From the NCBI RefSeq assembly GCF_001679785.1, contig NZ_CP016290.1, forward strand, positions 248,001 to 312,000: a stretch of DNA of 64,000 bases. Reading direction: 5' to 3'. Both the position numbers and the translations under genes were made by a program. The notes beneath the pieces were generated by a model. The model was not told the DNA's origin, ran no database searches, and worked only from the letters and a program-made list of their open reading frames with translations. The stretch comes from Rhizobium leguminosarum. Lineage in GTDB: Bacteria > Pseudomonadota > Alphaproteobacteria > Rhizobiales > Rhizobiaceae. Positions 1 to 9,197 of the stretch are shown piece after piece (the stretch's first letter is position 1; the number at the start of each line of letters is the position of its first letter).

Positions 1-3
1 ACG

Positions 4-294
4 TCATTCATGTTTATCGAGTGGAACCTCGGGGATGTAGCCTAACGCATCGATGATTTCCGAAAGTTCTTCTTGCTGGACTTCTGATTTCTTTTGGCGC
101 GCGACATACTCATCCTGCAGGCTTTTGAGTACGGCGGCGGAGAACGACGGATCGGCGCTCGCGCGAGTCCATTCCTTATAGACAGCCTCATCGGCGGCAA
201 TAAGACGGCGGTGCTCACGGATCGCAGCAACTGCCAGCACCTCTAGTTCTGACTTTTGCGTCAAACTGTTGCGAGACGAGCCCACATCGTTCAT
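4..294 (-). CDS. traM: TraM-like antiactivator of TraR quorum sensing
   Basis: A 96-residue protein. It resembles the small TraM proteins of Agrobacterium and rhizobial plasmids: the segment AIREHRRLI near residue 24 and the C-terminal LGYIPEVP are the two conserved blocks I recognise. TraM binds the LuxR-type activator TraR and stops it from activating tra genes until enough acyl-homoserine lactone is present. The stop codon lies at the left edge of the window, so traR, usually adjacent, may be just outside. The tra genes start 2.5 kb to the right, which fits. It is shorter at the N-terminus than some TraM proteins. Confidence 0.75.
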   Translation of the reverse strand: MNDVGSSRNSLTQKSELEVLAVAAIREHRRLIAADEAVYKEWTRASADPSFSAAVLKSLQDEYVARQKKSEVQQEELSEIIDALGYIPEVPLDKHE

Positions 295-551
295 CCGCTT
301 CTCCCAAACTTCATTCTGTTGCCCGAACCTAAGGTTGCGGCCTTAATATCTGTTGAGCGGCACCACAATATCCGCTGAGCATCATCTGGGTCCTGTGCGA
401 TTTCATCTCGCGCCTCTCCATACCGACGTCGAAGAGTGCAGGGACTTGAACGACACTGTCTTGCTTATTTGCTCAAAAGGATTCGACCCTCGCTTGTGCT
501 GTAGAGAATACTCCGTGGTAGGATACTCATCAAGCCGCTGTTCTCCGGATC

Positions 552-800
552 ATGGAGATTCGAGAGGTATTTGCGCGAAATTTGCGAGCTGCGCGGCAGG
601 CTAAAGGCTTGTCCCAGGAGGAGCTCGCGCATCGCGCGGATATCGATCGCACCTACATCAGTTCCCTGGAGCGTAGCGTCTACAATGCAAGCATCGATGT
701 TGTTGACCGTTTGGCGACCGTCTTGGGCATCGAAGCCTGTGAGTTGCTGAAGCGGCCCCCGAGGGAGTCACAGATGCCAACCACCGAGCTTGACGCTTAA
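552..800 (+). CDS. XRE-family helix-turn-helix regulator
   Basis: An 82-residue protein made almost entirely of one Cro/C1-type HTH domain. Residues 9-35 (NLRAARQAKGLSQEELAHRA and following) give helix 1 to 3, and the typical YISSLERS recognition segment is present. No further domain is visible, so it is a small DNA-binding protein. It lies between traM and the abiE pair and reads in the same direction as abiE. Its target is unknown. It could be a plasmid-maintenance or antitoxin-like regulator. The start is the first ATG and has only a weak ribosome-binding site. Confidence 0.7.
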   Translation: MEIREVFARNLRAARQAKGLSQEELAHRADIDRTYISSLERSVYNASIDVVDRLATVLGIEACELLKRPPRESQMPTTELDA

Positions 801-980
801 GAGAGTTGTCCCGCGGAGGGACGGGCTCATGCCCAGCTGGCAATGCTTTCACGTCAATCGGCTAGGTCCGTCGGCAAGGCTACATCTTTACTCTTGACGA
901 CCACTGGATTTGTCAGCTCTCATCTCATCGAGGCAATTGTTCGTGGTGAAGAATTCACAGAGCGAGGGCTTTCTCGACCT

Positions 981-1010
981 CAGGGTTTGTGATACAAATC
1001 CTAGGATAAT
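981..1010 (+). promoter_or_regulatory. Candidate abiE promoter/operator
   Basis: A short inverted repeat, TTTGT-GAT-ACAAA, lies at 986-998. It is followed by a -10-like GATAAT at 1005-1010, about 30 bases before the abiEi start codon. AbiEi-type antitoxins of type IV systems repress their own operon through inverted repeats. The link to this repeat is inference. Confidence 0.35.
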
Positions 1011-1038
1011 AGGTCCAATTCTCCGAGCTTTTATATCA

Positions 1039-1656
1039 ATGCCCGGTTCCGTCACGCAACGCCAAATAGCCCGGACCGTGCTAACTGAGCGCGGAATAGC
1101 ACGTTTGGTCGAACTGCGGAACGCAGGTGTGACGGCTGCCACCATGAGCCGAATGGAACGAGATGGTGAAGTGCTGCGGCTTGCCCGCGGTCTTTATCAA
1201 CTTCCTGACGCGCAGCTCGACGTCAACCACAGCCTGGCGGAGGTTGCCAAACGCGCGCCCAAAGCCGTTATCTGCCTCGTTTCGGCATTGGCGTTCCACG
1301 GCCTGACAGATCAGCTCCCCGGACAAATCTGGCTTGCCATAGGCCGTAAGGACTGGGCTCCGAAACTGGACGGCCCCGCTATGCGCATCGTGCGTTTCAC
1401 AGACAGCCTTCTCAACGAAAGCGTCGAAGCCCATGTCATTGAAGGCGTTCCTGTGAGGGTCTTTGGAATTGCCAAGACGATTGCCGATTGCTTTCGCTAT
1501 CGCAACAAGATTGGCCTTTCGGTAGCGATAGAAGGGCTGCAGGAGGCGCTGCGGCAACGAAGGGCTACTCCTGGCGAAATCGCCAACCAGGCCGAACGCG
1601 GTGGCGTCGGATCGGTGATCCGGCCGTATCTCGAGGCGCTGACCGCCAATGGCTAA
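1039..1656 (+). CDS. abiEi: AbiEi-type antitoxin (type IV toxin-antitoxin)
   Basis: A 205-residue protein starting at the ATG at 1039. The open frame extends upstream to 910, but that part shows no family similarity and contains the likely promoter. The N-terminus has the winged-helix segment of AbiEi antitoxins, with the typical RLARGLYQLP run about 45-55 residues in, followed by the C-terminal domain (VSALAFHGL, KTIADCFRYR). It overlaps the start of abiEii by 8 bases, the usual operon layout. AbiEi represses the operon and counteracts the AbiEii nucleotidyltransferase. It appears intact, unlike its partner. Confidence 0.85.
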   Translation: MPGSVTQRQIARTVLTERGIARLVELRNAGVTAATMSRMERDGEVLRLARGLYQLPDAQLDVNHSLAEVAKRAPKAVICLVSALAFHGLTDQLPGQIWLAIGRKDWAPKLDGPAMRIVRFTDSLLNESVEAHVIEGVPVRVFGIAKTIADCFRYRNKIGLSVAIEGLQEALRQRRATPGEIANQAERGGVGSVIRPYLEALTANG

Positions 1657-2517
1657 AGACATCAGAAACGTCGGCGCCTTGGTGCGCGCCCGCCTGTTGC
1701 AACTCGCCAAGGCAAGCGGGCAAAGCTTCGATCTGGTCCTGACGCGTTTTGCTCTTGAACGGTTATTGTTCCGGCTTAGCCAGTCGCCCCATGCCGGTCG
1801 CTTCGTTCTAAAAGGGGCGATGTTGATGATGAGTTGGTTCGACAATCCGCACCGAGGCACGCGCGACCTCGATCTTTTGGGTTTCGGTGATCCGAGTCCG
1901 GACCCGATGCTTGAGACATTTCGGGAAATTCTGGCGCAAGAGGCCGACGATGGCGTTACGTTCGACGCTGATACGCTGCATGTGGATCGTATTCGCGAGG
2001 CATTGGATTATGGTGGGCTCAGGCTGCGGGTGATCGCTTCGATCAGCGGAGCCCGGATTAACCTGACAATCGACATCGGTTTTGGCGATGCGCTTGAGCC
2101 TGGGGTGGAGGTTTTGGATTATCCTTCCATGCTCGATTTTCCGATGCCGCGGCTTCGGGCCTATGCGCGAGAAACGGTCATTGCCGAGAAGTTCCAGGCA
2201 ATGGTGATGCTGGGGCGAGTAAACAGCCGCATGAAGGATTTCTACGACATTGGATCCTCAGCAGGTCTTTCGACTTCAGCGATGATCGGCTGGCGCGCGC
2301 AATAGCCGCTACCTTTGATCGCCGCGAGACATCGATCCCCATTGACCTCCCCGACGCCCTAACGGACGCCTTTGCCAAGGACCAGCAAAAGCAGCGGCAA
2401 TGGCGAGCTTTCGTTGAAGGTGTTGCACACAATCCTGGCGATTTGACAGACGTCATCGCGGAGATTGCTACATTCCTGATGCCGCACGCGGTTGCGGCTG
2501 CGAGGCTGGTCGAATGA
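1649..2517 (+). pseudogene. abiEii: AbiEii toxin (nucleotidyltransferase), frameshifted
   Basis: The open frame 1649-2305 encodes the N-terminal two thirds of an AbiEii-type nucleotidyltransferase, including the G-x(n)-DLDLL metal-binding motif near residue 72 and KDFYDI near residue 195. After KDFYDI the frame breaks. Restoring one T at about 2250 (ATTTGG in place of ATTGG) gives DIWILSRSFDFSDDRLARAI and a continuous C-terminal part to the TGA at 2515-2517. A single-base loss therefore disrupts the gene, by mutation or sequencing error. If real, the toxin is probably inactive while the antitoxin stays whole. AbiEii toxins act on GTP or tRNA and are used in phage abortive infection and plasmid maintenance. 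Confidence 0.85.
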
Positions 2518-2751
2518 GCGGTTTGGTCGCAACCACGCGAGTTCATGGCTCAGCGAACAGAAATCAGATCCTGTCGGGTTTTTTATCGGGCAACTCCATA
2601 GCTGGAACCCGGCAGTATGCGGTTTCTTACTGGCTCGCCGCCATTACAACCACGGACCAAGCATCTGGAAGCACAGTAATTTCATGCTTTGGAGTCGCCT
2701 AAATTTTGGCTTGGCCGGAACATGCCTCGCCAATGCGAGGTGAACTCAACG

Positions 2752-3369
2752 CTATTGCTGACCATCAATGCGGGAAAGATCGATCCGTATCCCCGCATGC
2801 CTAACATCCTGCATCGTCTCTGGCTGTACGTCTTTCGGCGTCGCTTCCTCGCCATCCACTTCCTCGGCGGGACGCGTCTTATCACTTTGCTGCGGCGCTT
2901 CGATGGGTATGCCAGGATCCTCCGCCTGAAACACACTCACGCCCTCGAACTCGCCGGTTTTCCATGCGTAGACTGCATCAGCAAAAATCTGCGGGAAGAC
3001 ATCTTTGCTCGTGGGGTTGCCATACCATTTCGCAACGATCCTCAGAACCTTGGCGAACATCGTCGTGCCTTTGCGGAGGTTCTGGCAAGGATCGACGAAA
3101 TCAGGCTTCAAATCAGCGGGCTCCTTGACTCCAACCCCAGCAGGAAACTGAGTCAGGCCGACTCGGACGACCGCCTGACCAGCGTATTGGCGCATGATAG
3201 CCATCGCCTCCTCAGTCGATGTGGCTTTCGGAACGAGTATTAACCGGCCGCCCGATTTGACAGTGACGGCGAGGGGATCATCCGAGCCCGCTGCCATCAC
3301 GAATTGCTCGATGATCGCGGGCTTGAGAGAAGGGTCTGCACATTCTTTTATCAGGGCTGCGTCGATCAT
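2752..3369 (-). CDS. traH: Conjugal transfer protein TraH
   Basis: A 205-residue protein that starts at the ATG at 3369. A good AGGAG lies just upstream, and the longer frame to 3504 overlaps traB and is not needed. It matches rhizobial TraH by its start (MIDAALIKECADPSL) and by position as last gene of the traAFBH operon, 16 bases after traB. The N-terminal part contains FPAGVGV, typical of the family. The C-terminal part is polar and low in complexity. The biochemical role of TraH is not established. Confidence 0.8.
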   Translation of the reverse strand: MIDAALIKECADPSLKPAIIEQFVMAAGSDDPLAVTVKSGGRLILVPKATSTEEAMAIMRQYAGQAVVRVGLTQFPAGVGVKEPADLKPDFVDPCQNLRKGTTMFAKVLRIVAKWYGNPTSKDVFPQIFADAVYAWKTGEFEGVSVFQAEDPGIPIEAPQQSDKTRPAEEVDGEEATPKDVQPETMQDVRHAGIRIDLSRIDGQQ

Positions 3370-3385
3370 GGTGTCTCCTGGGCAC

Positions 3386-4549
3386 TCAAGTGTTGAATGC
3401 AATAACAAGCGGCTTGGCGAAGAGCTTTGCCCAAGCCGTGGCAGTAGTTCGCTGAATGGCGACGATCGACGTCCCATCGGTCCACCAACCGTTGCCGACT
3501 GCAATGATGAAATCGGGATCGCGCAGCATGGACTGCAGCACCGGCCAAATGATCAGTTGCTCGTAGCAGATCAATGGTGCCGCGCGGCCGGCACCGATCG
3601 GGACGACCGGGTTCGCAAAAAAATCCGACCTGGCACCGCCACTCTCCCCGAACAAGAAACGCCACGGCTGCCACATCGACCCGGGAACCGGCATGCGTTC
3701 GCGATAGAGGATGCGGCTGCCCTTCCTGTCGATCGCGACGAGGACATTGTCGTAGCCCCTGGGGTCGACCATCGCGGCGCCGGTGATGACTGTGGCATCA
3801 TCATCGCTGAAAGCGCCTGTCCAAAACCGCTCCACGGTCGATGTCCAGTAGCCAAGTGCACTTTCCGGCAGCACCACATACCGGGCACCGTCGCTGGTGG
3901 CGTTCCGCACCGTTGCGATTATGTCACGCTGGCGTTGAAGACCGGCCTCTCGGCCGAGCGAAGCGCCCAACTCCAGATCGACGCCGCGCCAGCCTTCCGG
4001 TAGTTTCGGATCGGTCCAGATCGCGGCGGACCACAGCCAAAGGCCTGCAAAGGCGATGGCGACAGCTGGCCAAATGCGGGTTACGAGGCCCGCAAGGCCA
4101 GCTGTCATAAGTCCAAGTCCCCACCATCCCCATCCCGGAAACAAAACGCCCGCGGCTGTGACGGGATGCGCCCAGCCCGTGATGCCGAACGGTGGGATGG
4201 CCATGATGACGGCCGCAAGGAGATAGCGAGAAGGACGAACGCGCGTGTTCTTTGTCCAGAGAACCGTATGCACGGCAACGAAGCTCAAAGACGCACACAA
4301 CCAGAGCAAAAGACCCGGCCAAACGTCCGCCGCATAGAAGGTGGCAACGCCTTGCGGCAAACCACGTGATGCGGCCAGGAAATATGCAGCGGAGACAAGT
4401 GCTGCCCCCAATCTCGTTTGCGCGAGGGACCATAGAATTGGAAATCCCAGCGCGACGGGTAGAAGCAACACATGGCCGCTCCAGCCCACCACGCCGATCG
4501 CGATCGAAGCGAAAATCGGCAGCGCCGGCCGAAGGCAATCACGGGACAT
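3386..4549 (-). CDS. traB: Conjugal transfer protein TraB (Lnt/nitrilase-like membrane protein)
   Basis: A 387-residue protein with about six hydrophobic segments in the N-terminal half and a carbon-nitrogen hydrolase domain in the C-terminal half, like apolipoprotein N-acyltransferase. The start at 4549 overlaps the end of traF by 11 bases; the longer frame to 4672 lies within traF. The nitrilase Glu is seen in [11 protein letters not shown] and the Cys in LICYEQL. The segment [12 protein letters not shown] occupies the place of the catalytic Lys region of Lnt and has Glu where Lys is expected, so acyl-transfer activity is doubtful. It is the third gene of the traAFBH operon. TraB of related plasmids assists conjugation but is not always essential. 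Confidence 0.85.
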   Translation of the reverse strand: MSRDCLRPALPIFASIAIGVVGWSGHVLLLPVALGFPILWSLAQTRLGAALVSAAYFLAASRGLPQGVATFYAADVWPGLLLWLCASLSFVAVHTVLWTKNTRVRPSRYLLAAVIMAIPPFGITGWAHPVTAAGVLFPGWGWWGLGLMTAGLAGLVTRIWPAVAIAFAGLWLWSAAIWTDPKLPEGWRGVDLELGASLGREAGLQRQRDIIATVRNATSDGARYVVLPESALGYWTSTVERFWTGAFSDDDATVITGAAMVDPRGYDNVLVAIDRKGSRILYRERMPVPGSMWQPWRFLFGESGGARSDFFANPVVPIGAGRAAPLICYEQLIIWPVLQSMLRDPDFIIAVGNGWWTDGTSIVAIQRTTATAWAKLFAKPLVIAFNT

Positions 4550-5105
4550 AGGTGAACACCTCCTGCGCCAGCCCGAGAATGCCGGAGATCGGCACTGGGC
4601 CAAAATATCGGGAGTCGTAGGAGCCTGGGAACGCGGAATGCAGGAAGATAGAATCCGGCGGTACGATGCCACTCGTAAACGGCGTCAACGGCCGGCCTTT
4701 TCCATCTCGTAGTGCGAGACTGGAAGAGGAAACCATCCACCCATCCACGCTCACGCTGACGCCGATTTCGACATTTTGTCCTGCAACGGCAATCACCGTC
4801 TTGATCAGCGGCGCGACGCCGCCCGGGCAGAAACCAGAACGAAAATAGCCACGCGCTCGTGCCTCCCGCATTTCCGCGGTAGCCGGTGGGCAGATGAACA
4901 CCAGATCATTGACAGCAACGGGGCGATGGAGCGGAACGATACGCCATACGCCGAGTGGCTCGCTCGGCGTCAGATTGATGCGGTAGCCGCCGGCGAGGCC
5001 GGTGCCGATCGCCAGTATGACCACCAATGCGGCCATAAAAATGATTCCAGCCGCTCGTCGTTGTTGTGCGGTCATCGCCCGCCGCGTTCCAGCTCCCGCG
5101 GTCAT
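4539..5105 (-). CDS. traF: TraF signal-peptidase-like protease for conjugation
   Basis: A 188-residue protein of the S26 signal-peptidase family. An N-terminal membrane segment (about residues 15-38) is followed by the serine region around SEPLGVWRI near residue 48 and a C-terminal part with [17 protein letters not shown] near 150-168, the usual end of TraF proteins. In RP4 and Ti plasmids TraF processes the pilin or other transfer proteins. It sits between traA, whose stop it overlaps by four bases, and traB. The whole unit is probably transcribed from the oriT region. Confidence 0.85.
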   Translation of the reverse strand: MTAGAGTRRAMTAQQRRAAGIIFMAALVVILAIGTGLAGGYRINLTPSEPLGVWRIVPLHRPVAVNDLVFICPPATAEMREARARGYFRSGFCPGGVAPLIKTVIAVAGQNVEIGVSVSVDGWMVSSSSLALRDGKGRPLTPFTSGIVPPDSIFLHSAFPGSYDSRYFGPVPISGILGLAQEVFTYVP

Positions 5106-8100
5106 TTCAGCGAGAGCCCCTGGTTCTTCGTCTGACGCAGCGTCTCGGCCTGCTTCAGCGCTTCGGTAGTACGCTCATGAGAGCCAAGTTGCTGGACCGT
5201 GCGCATGGAATTCCACGCGGACTGGACCTCGGCCTTCTGGCCAGCCGTCATGCCCGATGTGACGGTCTCGAAGGTCTTGCCACTCGTGTCTTTCGCGGCC
5301 AAAGGCAAGAATGTCCGTTCCCCGAAACGCTCGGACACAGCCTTGGCAAATCCTTCGAGTTCGGCTTTCACCATCTTGTCGGCCAGCGCATACTCGAGGC
5401 CGGCTGGAAGATCGTTGCGATCGATCGCATCGCGCACGCGTTCGAGCGTTTGCTTGGCGGCTGAAGATAGCGCCGGGATATCGACCGAAACCTTCAGACG
5501 GACTGCGCGCTCCTCTGTCTGGTGTTTCAATTCGGCCTCGGCCCGTTCACGGAGGTACCGTTCAAGATTTCGGGCGAGCGCCGGCACATTGGCGAGCGCT
5601 TTTTCCCGGTCCTGCTTGTCGCCACGGCTCGCGAGAAGACCGGTCTTGCCCTTCAGCGCGCCAAAGCTCTCTGGCTCCTCGGCAATCCTTGCCAGGGTGG
5701 ACTGCGCGACCGACTGGTCCTTCAACATGGTATCGACATTGATCGCCTTGAAGGCAGCTTCCGGCTTCGCGTAGACGAGCTGGAAGCGGGTCGAGACGTC
5801 CTCCCATTGTTTCTTGAGGCCGGGATCGGCGGCGAGCTTGTCCTCGACAGCCCGCTCAAGCGATTTCGGGAAGGTGGTGATACCTGATACCATGGGCTTG
5901 GCCTCCTTGATTGTGTCCGGGATGGAGTGTTTGTTGCTGCCGCGGACCAGTCCAAGTGCCGCACCGATGGCGGCAAGACGTGCGCCGAGATCGGCGAGCT
6001 TTTGTTTCTGCCGGACGGTCCATTCGAGCCGATCGCGAGCGATCGTGCGGGCGACATTCATGAGGTGCAGGCCACGCGCCTCGGCAAAGCGCAAGGCTTG
6101 GCCGTAGAACGACGCCTTCTCGTAATCGAGGGTCGTCTCCTTGGCGTTTCGGCGCGACAGGATCGGGACGAGGCCGCCGGATTTCGCAAAGGAGCGACTG
6201 CCGAAATAGACGGCGAGATCCTCACGATGGCGCGTCATGGCGACATAGGTGAGATGCCGGTCCAAAGAGAGGGAAGCAAGCACCTTCACCCGGTCGACGG
6301 TCGCGCCCTGGCTCTTGTGGATCGTCGTTGCATAGCCGTGATCGAGATTGTTGTAGAAGCGCTGCTCGATCATGACCTGGCGGCGGTGCTCGCCGTCACC
6401 AACCTCCACAACAATCCGGCCAGGAGCGGCTTCAAGCACCTTTGCGAGCATGCCGTTCTTGACGCCAAGGCTGCCCTCGTTCTTGAGGAACACGATCTGG
6501 TCGCCGGCCGCGAACATGCGGGTTCCGTCCTCGGTCTTGAACGCAAATCCGTCTGCGACGACGCCGCGTTCGATCAGCTTGGCGCGCGCCATATCGTTGA
6601 GCATCCGGACGTCGCGGCGAAGGTGTGCGAGGATCAGGCTGGTCTTCGAAGGCTCGTAGTCGCGGTCCCAAGCTGCGATCAGACTTTCGACCGCTTCGTC
6701 CTTTAGTCTCAAACCAATCATTCGCCCATGAGCGGTGTAGGTATCGACAGCCTTGCGGACATTGCCACGAGCTAGATCGAGCGAGGCATCGCGCATCCAT
6801 TGCTGGCGCTGGCGATAGATCGTCTCGAGTTCTGCATAGCCGATGCGATCGGCAATGGCGCGGAAGGCGGCGCCCGCTTCGATCGGTTGGAGCTGTTCCG
6901 GATCGCCGACAAGGACGAGCTTGGCACCGGCCTTGGTTACGGTTTCGACCAACACCGCCATCTGCCGCGACGATACCATGCCCGCCTCGTCCAGCACGAA
7001 GACCGTCTTGTGGTCGAGCTGGTTACGGCCCTGATTCCAGCGCAGTTCCCACGACGACAGCGTGCGCGATTGGATGCCCGCTTCCTTCTCCAATCCCTCG
7101 GCCGCTTTGCCCGCCAAGGCGCCGCCGACGACACGATAGCCGGCCGCTTCCCACGCCTCGCGCGCCGCCTTCATCATCGTCGTCTTGCCGGCGCCGGCGC
7201 GGCCGATGACAGCGGCAATCCGCGAGGCCCCGGCGACATGCTCGATCGCCGTTCGCTGCTCATACGACAGATGGGAATGGCGCGCAAAGGTCGCCTCCAG
7301 CACCGCCTCACGGACGCCATGGGAGGCGCGACCAGAGAGCCAAATCGCGCGATTGGCCATCTCAGCTTCAAGCCGGATCATCTCGCGCGTCGTGTACTTC
7401 GCGGGTGTCCGAATTCCTGTCGCAAAGTTGATCCGCTCGCGTTCGAGCCGGAGCGCTTCCGGACTTCGCAAAATGCGGACCATCAGACTTTGGAACAGAA
7501 GGACATCGTCGATATAGCGATACAACACCTTCGCAACATCGCGTTCGTCGAAGACGCTCTTCTCCCGCGTGATCAGGTCGAGCACGATCTCCGGACGGCG
7601 CTGGATGCGGCGGGCGTTCTCGCTGCGGCGCTCCTCCTGAAGCTCGATGCGTTCGAGTTTGGGAGTCGAGGTCTCCGACTTGTGGTCGGATTGCTCGGCC
7701 TTGCGCTCGATGGCTTTGGCGCCGACGCCGAGGTGAATGGTTGGCTCGAGGTCGATACCCTGCTTTTCGAAGGAACGGCCATCGATGCGGATATCGAGGC
7801 CGGCAAGCGCCAGATGCTTATTCTGGCAGGCAAACCAGCCGTCGCGAAACGCATTGAAATCCTCAGTGCTACCGGCCCACAGCTGATAGACGATTTTGCC
7901 GGCGTCATTTCGGATTGGCTTGCCATCCGGGCCGAGGACCGCAACCTTCTTCGAACCAAAGCCATCTTCGGTCAGCGGGCGCAACGTGGTCATGAGGTGG
8001 ACGTGAGGATTGCCGGGGGCGTCGTGATAGACCCAGTCCGCGACCATACCCTTTGACGTGATGTGCCGCTCCACGAAATCCCGGACCAGCGCAATGTTCT

Positions 8101-8428
8101 GCGTGGCCGTCAGCTCTATTGGCAGCGCGATGGTGACATCCCTGGCAAGCTGGGCATCGGAGCGCTTTTCGAAACCCTCCACCTTGTTCCAGAAGGCCTC
8201 GGATGCGCCGGCGACCGAACGATCGGCAATCATCGAACGCAGCCATTCGGGCGAGTCTGCCGGAATGACGAACTCCTCGTGCAGGAGGCCTTGCTTGCGG
8301 GTGTAGTCGATCGTCCGGGCTTCCCGCTCGAACTCCATCTTGGCGCAGTGCCGGTAGGCCGCCGACAGCACGGCGCTGCGGCCGGATCCACGGCCGACGA
8401 CACTGACGGAGAAATGGGGAACGGCCAC
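5102..8428 (-). CDS. traA: TraA conjugative relaxase/helicase (MOBQ type)
   Basis: An 1,108-residue relaxase, the length usual for Agrobacterium and rhizobial TraA. The N-terminal MobA/MobL nickase domain (about 1-230) contains the catalytic Tyr region near the start ([13 protein letters not shown]) and the metal-binding His cluster [13 protein letters not shown] (His142, His144). A TraI-like helicase follows, with Walker [10 protein letters not shown] near 409-417 and Walker [11 protein letters not shown] near 477-485. The C-terminal 350 residues are charged and probably helical. It nicks oriT, stays on the 5' end and unwinds the strand for transfer. It is the first gene of traAFBH and reads away from oriT. 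Confidence 0.95.
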   Translation of the reverse strand: MAVPHFSVSVVGRGSGRSAVLSAAYRHCAKMEFEREARTIDYTRKQGLLHEEFVIPADSPEWLRSMIADRSVAGASEAFWNKVEGFEKRSDAQLARDVTIALPIELTATQNIALVRDFVERHITSKGMVADWVYHDAPGNPHVHLMTTLRPLTEDGFGSKKVAVLGPDGKPIRNDAGKIVYQLWAGSTEDFNAFRDGWFACQNKHLALAGLDIRIDGRSFEKQGIDLEPTIHLGVGAKAIERKAEQSDHKSETSTPKLERIELQEERRSENARRIQRRPEIVLDLITREKSVFDERDVAKVLYRYIDDVLLFQSLMVRILRSPEALRLERERINFATGIRTPAKYTTREMIRLEAEMANRAIWLSGRASHGVREAVLEATFARHSHLSYEQRTAIEHVAGASRIAAVIGRAGAGKTTMMKAAREAWEAAGYRVVGGALAGKAAEGLEKEAGIQSRTLSSWELRWNQGRNQLDHKTVFVLDEAGMVSSRQMAVLVETVTKAGAKLVLVGDPEQLQPIEAGAAFRAIADRIGYAELETIYRQRQQWMRDASLDLARGNVRKAVDTYTAHGRMIGLRLKDEAVESLIAAWDRDYEPSKTSLILAHLRRDVRMLNDMARAKLIERGVVADGFAFKTEDGTRMFAAGDQIVFLKNEGSLGVKNGMLAKVLEAAPGRIVVEVGDGEHRRQVMIEQRFYNNLDHGYATTIHKSQGATVDRVKVLASLSLDRHLTYVAMTRHREDLAVYFGSRSFAKSGGLVPILSRRNAKETTLDYEKASFYGQALRFAEARGLHLMNVARTIARDRLEWTVRQKQKLADLGARLAAIGAALGLVRGSNKHSIPDTIKEAKPMVSGITTFPKSLERAVEDKLAADPGLKKQWEDVSTRFQLVYAKPEAAFKAINVDTMLKDQSVAQSTLARIAEEPESFGALKGKTGLLASRGDKQDREKALANVPALARNLERYLRERAEAELKHQTEERAVRLKVSVDIPALSSAAKQTLERVRDAIDRNDLPAGLEYALADKMVKAELEGFAKAVSERFGERTFLPLAAKDTSGKTFETVTSGMTAGQKAEVQSAWNSMRTVQQLGSHERTTEALKQAETLRQTKNQGLSLK

Positions 8429-8506
8429 GGCGGAATTCCCTCCCGGTTGCGAACGAAATCAAAGGGTTCGTCGGGAGCGGCGGCCCCACCAGGCTCTCTC
8501 AGCAAC

Positions 8507-8540
8507 ACGTCGCGCCGGCGACGTATAATTGCGCCCTTGG
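8507..8540 (+). other. oriT: Origin of transfer (oriT) with RSF1010-like nic site
   Basis: A perfect 7-base inverted repeat (ACGTCGC 8507-8513, GCGACGT 8518-8524, loop of four) is followed at once by ATAATTGCGCCCTTGG. This copies the layout of IncQ/RSF1010 and Ti-plasmid oriTs: inverted repeat, then TAANTGCG and CCC at the nick. The nick is predicted between 8533 and 8534 on the + strand. It lies in the divergent gap between traA and traC, as in Ti-type plasmids. The predicted polarity means the DNA to the right (traC, traD, traG and onwards) enters the recipient first. Confidence 0.8.
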
Positions 8541-8580
8541 AAGCCGCTCCTTCGGAACGGCCGGGATCATTCCCGAAAGC

Positions 8581-8629
8581 ATCGCCCTTGGCGATTGTAG
8601 GATTCACAGTAGTGCGTTCCGCACTCTGT
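8581..8629. promoter_or_regulatory. Dyads between oriT and traC
   Basis: Two dyads are visible: ATCGCC-CTT-GGCGAT at 8581-8595, and AGTGCG-TTC-CGCACT at 8611-8625, flanked by ACAG and CTGT. The first also repeats the CGCCCTTGG seen at the nic site. The second has the GTGC...GCAC character of a TraR tra-box, but the centre does not match the consensus. They could bind TraR, TraC/TraD or other relaxosome proteins and control the divergent tra operons. Confidence 0.4.
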
Positions 8630-8683
8630 TCGGAAAAACTGGGTTCGAAAGACAAGCTTTCGCACCCAGGGAGACAGACGGAC

Positions 8684-8977
8684 ATGAAGAAGCCATCCGC
8701 GAAACTTCGCGACGAAATCGCCAAGCTGCAGGAACAGCTCAAGATCGCCGAGACCCGGGAAGCGGAACGCATCGGCCGGATCGCGCTCAAGGCGGGCCTT
8801 GGCGAGATCGAGATCGACGAGGCGGAGCTTCAGGCAGCGTTTGAGCAACTGACCAAGCGATTTCGCGGAGGGCAGGGCGCTACGGCCGGAAAAGAAAGGG
8901 GAGGGGCAGCCGTCGTCTCGCAGCAAACCGCGCCGGTCACGTCTGGCGCGGGCGCGGGCAGCGCTGGCGAGGCTTGA
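8684..8977 (+). CDS. traC: Conjugal transfer protein TraC
   Basis: A 97-residue protein beginning at the ATG at 8684 ([19 protein letters not shown]). The frame is open for 600 bases upstream, but that part is antisense to traA and oriT. The N-terminal half is a predicted coiled coil rich in Lys and Glu, followed by [18 protein letters not shown], which is conserved in rhizobial TraC. The C-terminal third is Ala/Gly rich and disordered. TraC and TraD are small DNA-processing accessory proteins that assist TraA at oriT. It is the first gene of traCDG, reading right from oriT. Confidence 0.85.
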   Translation: MKKPSAKLRDEIAKLQEQLKIAETREAERIGRIALKAGLGEIEIDEAELQAAFEQLTKRFRGGQGATAGKERGGAAVVSQQTAPVTSGAGAGSAGEA

Positions 8978-8981
8978 ACGC

Positions 8982-9197
8982 ATGGCGAGGACGATGACAT
9001 CCGACGCCCGCAAGAAGGACACGCGGGAAAAGATCGAGCTCGGCGGACTGATCGTCAAGGCCGGTCTGCGCTACGAGAAGCGAGCGCTGTTGCTGGGCGC
9101 GCTGGTCGATGCAGTGCGCCGCGTCAAGAGTGACGATACTGAGCGGTCCAGGCTCACGGCAATCGGCGTGGAGGCCTTCGGCAATGACGATCAATAG
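8982..9197 (+). CDS. traD: Conjugal transfer protein TraD
   Basis: A 71-residue protein, with the conserved TraD core [30 protein letters not shown] split here only for description (residues 11-40). It starts 4 bases after traC and overlaps the start of traG by 14 bases, so the three genes are translated from one message. TraD of Ti-type plasmids is a small relaxosome or coupling accessory protein. Length and position match the family. Confidence 0.85.
   Translation: MARTMTSDARKKDTREKIELGGLIVKAGLRYEKRALLLGALVDAVRRVKSDDTERSRLTAIGVEAFGNDDQ

Noticed and set aside
353..604. 83-codon frame upstream of the XRE gene
   Set aside because: Overlaps the XRE start, Cys/Ser/Arg-rich, no ribosome-binding site.
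6800..8056. 418-codon plus-strand frame opposite traA
   Set aside because: Antisense shadow of traA, no family likeness.
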